From Myxococcales bacterium (lineage in GTDB: Bacteria; Myxococcota_A; Polyangia; Polyangiales; GCA-016699535), in assembly GCA_020633325.1 (NCBI GenBank), contig JACKDX010000001.1:1364001-1428000 (forward strand): a stretch of 64,000 nt of DNA, in the 5' to 3' direction. Of this stretch, positions 16,500 to 24,081 are shown one piece after another (position 1 is the first letter of the stretch; every line of letters starts with the position of its first letter). A program made the position numbers and the translations under genes. A model generated the notes under the pieces. It was not told where the DNA came from. It did not search any database and saw only the letters and a program-made list of their open reading frames with translations.

Positions 16500-17707
16500 G
16501 GTCCGTCGGGATTGGGATGTTCCTCGCTCTAGCAATCTTAGGCATGGGCGCATGGCAGCAGGCCAGCGCGATAAAAGCAAAATCGTTAGGGAAGCGTTCG
16601 CCTATCATATATCCTCGGCAGCAGATTGCGCTCCGTATGAACCACGCGCATCCGGCGCACCGCAAACTACGGTGCGTGGTGTGCCATACGGATGCGGGCA
16701 AAAGTCGCCGCGTCGAAGATGTGCTCATTCCAAAGGAAAGCACGTGCCAGCCGTGCCATGCTTCGGACACCCGCGCCGCGAGCGCACCAGCTGCGAGGAA
16801 AGAAATTGGGAAGCGCTGTGAGTTTTGCCACATAGGGTACGGGACGAATCCGAAGGCGCCAGCATGGGTGCCACAATCGAGATTCCCCCATGCGCGCTTA
16901 CGCTTTTCCCATGCCCGCCATATTCAACAGGGTATGCGCTGTCTGAGTTGCCATGAGGGGATTAATGACGCCAAGCAGGGCACGCGCGCCCACTTGCCGA
17001 GCATGCGGCAATGCCTCGGCTGTCATGGAAATCCCAACGCGGACAAGAAGCGCGACAAAAAGGGGCGCCCTTCTGGCACCTGTTCCACGTGCCATTTGAG
17101 CAAGCCCGACGGGAAGCTCCGCACCCGTTATCCAGAGGGATGGTTGAATCCGCCAGCTTGGCTTTATGGTATGCATCATGATGCAGACTTTATCGTGCGC
17201 CACAGGTGGATAGCCGCGGACCATGGGCCGCTTTGCGAGAGTTGTCACACCCAGAAGGATTGCTTGGACTGTCACGATGGGCGCATTCGACCGGTTAGTA
17301 TTCACCCCAATGATTTTCTCAGCACCCATGCGCAGCTTGCTCGACGTGAGGGTCAGCGCTGCACGACGTGTCACAGCACGCAGTCGTTTTGCGCCGGCTG
17401 TCATGCGCGCATAGGCGTCTCGATGCTCTCGGCGCCCGAGGTGCGGGCAAAAGGGCGCTTTCACCCCGATACGGCGCAATGGGTGGGCGGGCCTTCTTTG
17501 CACGCCCGGGAAGCGCGGCGCTCATTAAGTACTTGCATAAGTTGCCATGCCGAGCGCGATTGCGTCAGCTGCCATGGGGGACTCGGCATTGGCGCGGGCC
17601 TGTCGCCGCATGGACCTGGATTCTTATCCAAGTGTCGAGAACAAAAACGCGCCAACGATCGCGCATGTCGCACCTGTCACGTCGATACAACCGCGCTCTG
17701 TCCATGA
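16496..17707 (+). CDS. Secreted 13-haem c-type cytochrome
   Basis: 403 residues from the ATG at 16496; a GTG at 16490 is also possible. A signal peptide (about 1-24, ending QQASA) is followed by thirteen CxxCH motifs, in order CVVCH, CQPCH, CEFCH, CLSCH, CLGCH, CSTCH, CESCH, CLDCH, CTTCH, CAGCH, CISCH, CVSCH and CRTCH. Many additional histidines (for example HAHPAHR, FSHARH, GMHHD) can serve as distal ligands, as in bis-His chains. Haem density is about one per 31 residues, as in extracellular or periplasmic electron conduits. It is translationally coupled to the barrel gene. A role in electron transfer across the envelope is inferred; the partner oxidant or donor is unknown. Confidence 0.93.
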   Translation: MRSVGIGMFLALAILGMGAWQQASAIKAKSLGKRSPIIYPRQQIALRMNHAHPAHRKLRCVVCHTDAGKSRRVEDVLIPKESTCQPCHASDTRAASAPAARKEIGKRCEFCHIGYGTNPKAPAWVPQSRFPHARLRFSHARHIQQGMRCLSCHEGINDAKQGTRAHLPSMRQCLGCHGNPNADKKRDKKGRPSGTCSTCHLSKPDGKLRTRYPEGWLNPPAWLYGMHHDADFIVRHRWIAADHGPLCESCHTQKDCLDCHDGRIRPVSIHPNDFLSTHAQLARREGQRCTTCHSTQSFCAGCHARIGVSMLSAPEVRAKGRFHPDTAQWVGGPSLHAREARRSLSTCISCHAERDCVSCHGGLGIGAGLSPHGPGFLSKCREQKRANDRACRTCHVDTTALCP

Positions 17708-17797
17708 GAGACAGCGCGAGAAAGGACTGGCGCGCCTGCGGAAGGAGCCAATTTGCAGCGAGACTGTCATTGGAAGTGGACCTCGGGAGGATTTTTC

Positions 17798-17803
17798 TAT
17801 AAT
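17798..17803 (+). promoter_or_regulatory. Consensus -10 element before the small gene
   Basis: A perfect TATAAT lies 20 bases before the GTG at 17824. No good -35 is seen at 16-18 bases (the best TTGGAA is 22 bases upstream), so it may depend on an activator or not be used. Confidence 0.4.
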
Positions 17804-17823
17804 AGTAGCGCCTCGGAGGAACC

Positions 17824-18078
17824 GTGAACGAACTGGTCCGCTATCTAATTGCTCATGCCTACATCGACTTCCAAGGTGACATCACCATGGAGCAAGTCCG
17901 CCAATTTTTGCGCGAAGAAGACAGCCGGGAATCGCGCGCGCTTCTATCCAAGCTCATCGAGGACAAGGGCCTCGACGATTTCTTGGTCACAATTGCAGAC
18001 TGCCTGAAAGATTACATTGTCAAAGGAATAACGGAAGATGTAATTCGAGAGCAGCTCAATATGTATAGTGAGTCCTAG
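17824..18078 (+). CDS. Small acidic helical protein, unknown function
   Basis: 84 residues from a GTG preceded by CGGAGGAA. No signal peptide or membrane segment. The sequence is amphipathic-helical (YLIAHAYIDFQGDITMEQV, ALLSKLIEDKGLDDFLVTI) with one Cys. I do not recognise a family. It overlaps the following lipoprotein by 11 bases, so the pair are co-translated. Its place between the 13-haem cytochrome and a haem-motif lipoprotein suggests, but does not show, a link to them. Confidence 0.72.
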   Translation: MNELVRYLIAHAYIDFQGDITMEQVRQFLREEDSRESRALLSKLIEDKGLDDFLVTIADCLKDYIVKGITEDVIREQLNMYSES

Positions 18079-18892
18079 ATACGGTAACCTGCTACTTTTG
18101 CTCCTGGTTTTGGGGTGCGATCAGGTGTCGCCTTTGCCCCTCTATGCGGGAAGCGGGCCCGAGTTGCTGACCACGATACCGGCTTTCGGTCAGGACCAAG
18201 TCAGCCGTTTGCCGCGGCTTTCCGCTACGTTCGATGGGCCACTTTTGCCCGCAACGGTGCATGGCGGAAATATCCAGCTGCGCTCGGGAGAGGCCACGAT
18301 TCCACTCACCCTGACCCTTGGGGTCTTGGCACCTCAGATCGAGGCGCGCATGTCATCGCAGCTGCCGTTGAGCGCGAACACGACCTACCATTGGCAAATC
18401 AAGGACTTATGGGATCTGGACGGTGACCGGATGGGGGAGATGTGGGAGGTGATTTTTCGAACGGGCAACCGGGAAGCCGCCTCGTTCCCGGAGCCCGAAG
18501 CGCCCGGCTGGGGAGACGTGCAGCCGATATTGACCGCTCACTGCGCGTTCAGTCGCTGTCATCGAGGCCCAAAAGCGGCGCTTGGACTGGATTTGTCCAC
18601 GGCGGAGGCTGTGCGGGACACCGCCATCGGAGTGAATTCAAAGCAGTACTATCGTTCGAGCATCGATGCTGAAGGCGGCGCGGGGTTCTCACGTCTTTCG
18701 GACCTGCGCATCGTGGATGTGGTGTCGGGAAAGGGGAGAGTGGGTTTGAGTTACTTGATGTATAAGATAGCGGGGGACCGTCACATATTGGGAGAGCGGA
18801 TGCCGCCCGCGAGTGCAGGTCAAGAGCCGCTCAGCTTTGCCCAACAGGCGATAATTCAAGCGTGGATTGCCTCGGGTGCGCCTCTTTGGTGA
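18068..18892 (+). CDS. Lipoprotein with Ig-like N-terminal domain and CX4CH haem-type motif
   Basis: 274 residues from the GTG at 18068, inside the end of the previous gene. Lipobox LVLGC (about residue 17). Residues about 35-130 resemble a bacterial Ig-like (Big_5) domain (LSATFDGPLLPATVHGGNIQL, LPLSANTTYHWQIKDL). The C-terminal half starts WGDVQPILTAHCAFSRCHRG: the CX4CH spacing binds haem in some cytochromes c3 and is also seen in myxobacterial surface lipoproteins related to c-type cytochromes. It ends IIQAWIASGAPLW, as in cytochrome-like PSD domains. Envelope location. Whether haem is bound is open, as no second ligand is obvious. Confidence 0.8.
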   Translation: MSPRYGNLLLLLLVLGCDQVSPLPLYAGSGPELLTTIPAFGQDQVSRLPRLSATFDGPLLPATVHGGNIQLRSGEATIPLTLTLGVLAPQIEARMSSQLPLSANTTYHWQIKDLWDLDGDRMGEMWEVIFRTGNREAASFPEPEAPGWGDVQPILTAHCAFSRCHRGPKAALGLDLSTAEAVRDTAIGVNSKQYYRSSIDAEGGAGFSRLSDLRIVDVVSGKGRVGLSYLMYKIAGDRHILGERMPPASAGQEPLSFAQQAIIQAWIASGAPLW

Positions 18893-18956
18893 CCGGATTC
18901 GCTCTTAGAGGTGGGCCATCTTGCAAGGCTTCGCGCGATATGGTTCTACCGCCCTC

Positions 18957-19850
18957 ATGAAACTCAGACTAATGACCTGGTCGTGCGTGGTCACTCTCGG
19001 GCTCGGGTGCGGGGGAGCGGGACCCAATAACGGGCGCGCACCGAAGTCGGCCACGGCGCCCCACCCACAAGTGTCTTCGCAAAACGAGGCTCCGGTGCTC
19101 GTGCCCGGGGTAGATGCTTCTCGGTTCTCAGCGGAAGATGGGGCCAGGTGGCAGGCGCTGCTCCACGAACTTAAAGCGCCGTGTAGCGAGGCGACGTCGT
19201 TGGCGATGTGTCTCAAAAAGCCGCTCGGTTGCGCCAAAGATTGTGCGCGGGCTGGCCGTTATGCGGCGAGACTGACCAAAGAAGGATATGCCGACCGCGA
19301 TATCGCGGAGCTTCACGGCCTGAGGTTTGATCCGAAGGCACGCGTTGAAATACAAACCAGCGAGGCGCCTTCCAAAGGGGCAGCCGACGCCTCAGTAACG
19401 ATCGTGGTCTTTAGTGATTTTGAGTGCCCCTATTGTGCAGTCGCAGCAGCAGTGCTCGACCAACTGTTGGCCCAACACTCAGGTAAGCTCCGCGTGGTGA
19501 TGAAACACTTCCCGCTGCCGCAGCACGATATGGCATTTGAGGCGGCCAAGGCCGCGGTGGCCGCCGGTTTGCAGAACCAATTTTGGCCTATGCATGACGC
19601 CATCTATCGCCAGCAGACGCAGCTGAGCACTTCTTTCTTTGACAAACAAGCCAAGGCTATTGGTATCAATGTCACTCAGTTTCGCAAGGACATGCGTCTT
19701 GATTCCACCGAAGCGCGGGTGAAGTCGGATACGGATGAGGCGACTCGGCTGGGCATACGCGGTACGCCAACGTTATTTGTGAACGGGCGCTACTATGCGG
19801 AGCCTTTGGAATCGCTTCCTATGTATTTAGACGAAATGCTGGCACCGTAA
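18957..19850 (+). CDS. DsbA/thioredoxin-like disulfide oxidoreductase lipoprotein
   Basis: 297 residues from the ATG at 18957; an upstream TTG at 18921 is in frame but less likely. Lipobox LGLGC (C18). After a low-complexity linker, residues 73-110 hold four extra cysteines (APCSEATSLAMC and GCAKDCARAG). The DsbA-like domain starts near 145 with FSDFECPYC (C157, C160) and ends with the cis-proline loop GIRGTPTLFVNG. It is a periplasmic thiol oxidoreductase or isomerase; a nearby cytochrome needs its CxxCH cysteines reduced before haem attachment, so it may serve that pathway. This is inference from context. Confidence 0.88.
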   Translation: MKLRLMTWSCVVTLGLGCGGAGPNNGRAPKSATAPHPQVSSQNEAPVLVPGVDASRFSAEDGARWQALLHELKAPCSEATSLAMCLKKPLGCAKDCARAGRYAARLTKEGYADRDIAELHGLRFDPKARVEIQTSEAPSKGAADASVTIVVFSDFECPYCAVAAAVLDQLLAQHSGKLRVVMKHFPLPQHDMAFEAAKAAVAAGLQNQFWPMHDAIYRQQTQLSTSFFDKQAKAIGINVTQFRKDMRLDSTEARVKSDTDEATRLGIRGTPTLFVNGRYYAEPLESLPMYLDEMLAP

Positions 19851-19882
19851 AGCTGTCCAGGCCGATATGCATCGGGGCCGAC

Positions 19883-21247
19883 TTATTGGCTGGCTAACAT
19901 GCGGATGCGAGCGAAATGCACAAATTCCGACAATTGTTTGCCGACATACGTAACGAGGCTTTTGTCGTTGGCGTCGAACATCTTTGCGTGTTGGCGGTTG
20001 ACCAGCTGTAACATGCCTAATAGCACATCGTCATAGCTGAGCGGCATCAGCATCATGGTTGATGGGTTGGCTTCAAGATGCGCATCGCTACTCGGGACAT
20101 ATCGGGAGTCAGTTGCCACACTATTGACTGTGAGAGGCTCTTCATCCAATAGGCTTGCAGCGCGCAAAAGCCCCGTATCGGATGACACCGCTTCTCCGGT
20201 TCGCTGTTCGGCCCGTTCGCCCTCCGCAGATACCAGCCGAAACTTGTGCGAGTTGATATCGTAGATGTATGCGCCGATTGCTTCGCATGCGATGGTTTTC
20301 TTTAACAGTTGCGTGGCGAAATGAAGTCCCTCGGCAGGCGATTTGAGCAATTGCAAATCTTGCATGTCTTCAAAAATCCCGGCCAACCGAATATCATGCT
20401 CGCTAGTGGATGGACCGCCAGATCGAAATGGACTTGGCGGCGGCTCTGAACGGCTCTTGGCGGAAGCAGGAACCGCTACAGCCCTGGGTGTAGATGGTGC
20501 TTGGCGGATGTGCAGGATGGGTTCCTTGAACCAATCCTTCCATTTTAGGGTGATCAAAGGCGGAGCCGTGGGGCGGTCTTGCCACGCATGGTCAAACACC
20601 GCCATGTTGAAATACTTGCCCCGGCCTTTGGTGGCCATACCGGCCTGCAACATCTCAAACGCAGCCAGGAGCAGCTGCTGGGCTTCTCCGATATCGGTGC
20701 CCGGCTTGATGACATAGCTCCGCTCACGATACGTGAGTGGTATTTCAGGGGTGGCATCGACGTCGCGCTGAGACAGCAGTTGCCATCCATTGTGTCCTTC
20801 TCCGAAAGAAGGCGAGAGCGATGCGCCAGGTGATGGCGCCACCGATGCTGCTTTGGCGATGGAGCCAATCGTGTTTGCAGGCGGTGACAAGCGTGCCCCA
20901 GCTGCCGATCTCGAGCCAGGCTCGTAAGCCAATGTACGGCTCCGCACTCGCGGCGATTGGGAAGGTTCTGCCGTCGACGCTCTCGGGTGCGACAAATTGG
21001 TGGCATCATCACTTGGTCCCATTGATTCTAACACGTAGGTGCGCATCCCTGGGGCATCGAAGATGACAACTTTGCCGGGTGTTGATACATCACAGCTCGC
21101 GCCCGGGGGCAGTCCGCCATGCTGACCAAGAGCTTCTCGACCGAGGCGCAACGCCGTGATCCAATTATCAGCATCGACTTCGATCTGATGCAAAGGGCTT
21201 GGTGCATCGGGTGCGGAAATGACTAAGCGCCAACGGTTGCTGCTCAT
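19883..21247 (-). CDS. GAF-domain protein
   Basis: 454 residues, soluble. The N-terminal 85 residues are a small unknown domain (RWRLVISAPDAPSPLHQIEVD, ITALRLGREALGQ), followed by a Ser/Pro-rich linker. A second conserved-looking stretch lies at about 165-250. The C-terminal GAF domain (about 285-450) is recognisable from LHFATQLLKKTIACEAIGAY, LRAASLLDEEPLTVNSVATD, NPSTMMLMPLSYDDVLLGML and LVTYVGKQLSEFVHFARIRML. There is no kinase, cyclase or HTH output domain. A sensory or scaffold role is inferred. It is divergent from ppdK across 90 bases. Confidence 0.82.
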   Translation of the reverse strand: MSSNRWRLVISAPDAPSPLHQIEVDADNWITALRLGREALGQHGGLPPGASCDVSTPGKVVIFDAPGMRTYVLESMGPSDDATNLSHPRASTAEPSQSPRVRSRTLAYEPGSRSAAGARLSPPANTIGSIAKAASVAPSPGASLSPSFGEGHNGWQLLSQRDVDATPEIPLTYRERSYVIKPGTDIGEAQQLLLAAFEMLQAGMATKGRGKYFNMAVFDHAWQDRPTAPPLITLKWKDWFKEPILHIRQAPSTPRAVAVPASAKSRSEPPPSPFRSGGPSTSEHDIRLAGIFEDMQDLQLLKSPAEGLHFATQLLKKTIACEAIGAYIYDINSHKFRLVSAEGERAEQRTGEAVSSDTGLLRAASLLDEEPLTVNSVATDSRYVPSSDAHLEANPSTMMLMPLSYDDVLLGMLQLVNRQHAKMFDANDKSLVTYVGKQLSEFVHFARIRMLASQ

Positions 21248-21336
21248 GGAGGCATCCTAACATTGAATAACTCTCGCGCTCCACTCTTTAAGGGGTCCGT
21301 CAGGATTCGTTCTTCCGTTTGCCAAAGGTGCGTAGT

Positions 21337-24060
21337 ATGTACGCAAGTTGTATGGAGAAAAACACGTATGTCTACCTTTTCGGGGTGGGCGAAACACTCA
21401 CCGCGGGGGCCGAATTGCTGGGAGGCAAAGGTGCCGGTTTGGCTCAAATGGCCAGCATGGGCATGCCAGTCCCCCCAGGATTTACGCTAAGCACCGAAGT
21501 GTGTGGGCATTATTATGCCAATGACCACGCCTATCCTCCCGAGCTAGTGGACGAGGTGGCGCGCGCGCTCGGTTTGCTCGAGCAGGGTGTGAATAGGCGG
21601 TTTGGAGATGCACACGATCCATTGCTGTTATCAGTACGTTCGGGATCGAGAGTCTCGATGCCTGGTATGATGGATACAGTGCTGAACGTCGGACTGAACG
21701 ACAAGACGGTCGAGGGACTCGCGCAGAAGAGTGGAGATCGACGTTTTGCTTTTGATGCGTACCGGAGACTCCTTACGATGTACGGAGACGTCGTAATGGG
21801 CGTCGAGCGCCGAAAATTCGACGAAGCACTCAGGCGGGCCAAGATTCGCCTGGGGGATGCCCGGATGGCGGATCCAGATATTCCGGAATCTACGTTGGCC
21901 GCGCTGGTGGATGAGTACAAGGCCATCATTCGCAGCAGCACTGGACAAGCATTTCCAGACGATGTGCACGCTCAGCTGTGGGGAGCCATCGGGGCTGTCT
22001 TTAGATCTTGGAAAAACCCGCGCGCCATCAGCTATCGGCGGATGAATGGTTATTCCGATTCCTGGGGAACTGCGGTCAATGTACAGAGTATGGTGTTTGG
22101 GAACCTGGGCGATGATAGCGGGTCCGGTGTCGCGTTTAGCCGAAATCCGTCGACTGGCGAGAACGCACTATATGGAGAGTACCTTCCCAACGCGCAGGGT
22201 GAAGACGTCGTCGCGGGGGTCCGGACGCCGTATGCCATTAGCAGGAGCGCGGCCCCAAAGGAATTGGAACATCAGACGCTCGAAACGATATCGCCAAAGA
22301 TGTATGAGGCCTTGTGCAAGCGGGTAGGAGAGCTTGAGCGGCATCGTCGTGACATGCAGGATGTAGAGTTCACCGTTGAGCGAGGCAAACTCTGGATTTT
22401 GCAGACGCGGGCGGGAAAGCGCACCGGCCGCGCCGCGGTGCGCATTGCTTGTGAACTCATCAATGAAGGATTGATCAACCAGACAGAGGCCATTTCACGT
22501 ATCGACGCTGCATCTCTTGGCCAGTTGATGCACCCGGTTTTGGACACGCCAGAGCAACTGGCCAAGACCGGCATCTACCCCTTGGGTCGGGGATTGCCGG
22601 CAAGCCCAGGAGCGGCAAGCGGGCAGATCGTATTGCAACCTGCGTCTGCGGAGGTCAAGGCCGCGAAAGGCTTGGATGTGGTATTGGTACGCAACGAGAC
22701 CAGTCCCGATGACATCCGGGGCATGAAGGCCGCACGAGGCATTTTAACCGCGACCGGCGGCATGACATCGCACGCCGCGGTAGTCGCCAGAGGGATGGGA
22801 AGGCCGTGCATTGTGGGTGCTGGCGCTATTTCTATCGATGAGCCAGCCGGCATTGTGCGAATCCGCAGGGAGGACGGACAACACCTAGAGCTTAAGGAAG
22901 GGGCCCCCATCAGCCTGGATGGAACGCGCGGGTTTTTTTACGGGCAACACATAGAAGTTAAGCCGGTTAGCGGCGGAAATGCTGAACTCGAAACGCTCCT
23001 TAACTATGCTGATCAGCGCCGTCGTATGTCTGTGCGTGCGAATGCCGATCGTCCAGGCGATGCACGCATTGCCCGAGGTTTTGGCGCCCAGGGCATCGGC
23101 CTCTGCCGCACCGAACACATGTTTTTTGAAACCGACCGATTGCTTGCGGTGCGCTGCGCACTATTGTCCGAAAAGCGTGAGGATAGGAAGACATGGTTAG
23201 AGAAGCTCTTTCCCATGCAGCAGGCAGACTTTGAAGGCATCTTTCGGGAAATGGATGGCCTGCCTGTGACGATACGCCTCTTGGACTGGCCGCTGCATGA
23301 GTTTATGCCGCAGAATGAACATGATCTCGCGCCGGTTGCCCAGGCTTTAGGCATGCACTTGTCGGGACTTGCGCGCCGAGTTCAGGCCATGCATGAAACG
23401 AATCCGATGCTGGGCCATCGCGGTATCCGCTTGGGCCTGACACATCCCGACATCTATGCCATGCAGGTGCAGGCCATCCTTCGCGCCGCGCTACGCTGTC
23501 GCAAAGATGGCATTCACGTGGAACCAGAAATTATGGTGCCATTGGTTTTCGGAGCCGGGGAGATGCAACGTGCGAGAGCATTGGTGGATCAAACCGCCAG
23601 CGAGGTTTTTTCCCAGGCAGGAAGCGATCGCGTGAAGTATCACGTGGGGACCATGCTTGAGACGCCGCGCGCTTGTTTGGTGGCAGATCACATCGCAGAG
23701 CACGCGGAATTCTGCTCGTTTGGCACAAACGATCTCACACAAACGACTTTCGGTGTAAGCCGTGACGATGCAGGTCGGTTTTTCCCTGAGTACATGGGCG
23801 AGGAGCTTTCGTTGTTGAGCGCCGATCCCTTTGTGACCCTTGATGCCGAGGGCGTGGGGGCGTTGTTGCGCATCGCAGTAGACAAGGCACGGAGCGCGCG
23901 TCCTGATATCAAGCTGGGAATCTGCGGAGAGCACGGCGGCGACCCCACCTCGATTCGGTTTGTTGAGGCGTTGAAGCTCGATTACGTGTCCTGCTCGCCA
24001 TTTAGGGTGCAAGTTGCGCGTCTGGCAGCTGCCCAGGCGGCGTCTAAAACGCCGACCTAA
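21337..24060 (+). CDS. ppdK: Pyruvate, phosphate dikinase
   Basis: 907 residues from the ATG at 21337 (AAAGGTG six bases upstream); ATG 21352 is also possible. It interconverts pyruvate, ATP and phosphate with PEP, AMP and pyrophosphate. All domains are present: the N-terminal ATP-grasp (VYLFGVGETLTAG, GGKGAGLAQMASMGMPVPPGFT, SVRSGSRVSMPGMMDTVLN), the phosphohistidine swivel domain with the catalytic His in GGMTSHAAVVARG (H479), and the C-terminal TIM barrel with GICGEHGGDP (catalytic C863). The GSGV and RTEHMFF blocks are typical. It provides gluconeogenic or pyrophosphate-linked PEP. Cytoplasmic. Convergent with the UvrA-like gene across 21 bases. Confidence 0.97.
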   Translation: MYASCMEKNTYVYLFGVGETLTAGAELLGGKGAGLAQMASMGMPVPPGFTLSTEVCGHYYANDHAYPPELVDEVARALGLLEQGVNRRFGDAHDPLLLSVRSGSRVSMPGMMDTVLNVGLNDKTVEGLAQKSGDRRFAFDAYRRLLTMYGDVVMGVERRKFDEALRRAKIRLGDARMADPDIPESTLAALVDEYKAIIRSSTGQAFPDDVHAQLWGAIGAVFRSWKNPRAISYRRMNGYSDSWGTAVNVQSMVFGNLGDDSGSGVAFSRNPSTGENALYGEYLPNAQGEDVVAGVRTPYAISRSAAPKELEHQTLETISPKMYEALCKRVGELERHRRDMQDVEFTVERGKLWILQTRAGKRTGRAAVRIACELINEGLINQTEAISRIDAASLGQLMHPVLDTPEQLAKTGIYPLGRGLPASPGAASGQIVLQPASAEVKAAKGLDVVLVRNETSPDDIRGMKAARGILTATGGMTSHAAVVARGMGRPCIVGAGAISIDEPAGIVRIRREDGQHLELKEGAPISLDGTRGFFYGQHIEVKPVSGGNAELETLLNYADQRRRMSVRANADRPGDARIARGFGAQGIGLCRTEHMFFETDRLLAVRCALLSEKREDRKTWLEKLFPMQQADFEGIFREMDGLPVTIRLLDWPLHEFMPQNEHDLAPVAQALGMHLSGLARRVQAMHETNPMLGHRGIRLGLTHPDIYAMQVQAILRAALRCRKDGIHVEPEIMVPLVFGAGEMQRARALVDQTASEVFSQAGSDRVKYHVGTMLETPRACLVADHIAEHAEFCSFGTNDLTQTTFGVSRDDAGRFFPEYMGEELSLLSADPFVTLDAEGVGALLRIAVDKARSARPDIKLGICGEHGGDPTSIRFVEALKLDYVSCSPFRVQVARLAAAQAASKTPT

Positions 24061-24081
24061 GGATTTGTCGGCACTTTGCCA

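Noticed and set aside
19862..19875. CCGATATGCATCGG palindrome after the DsbA-like gene
   Set aside because: Only five pairs and no T-run; too weak for a terminator and not near a promoter.
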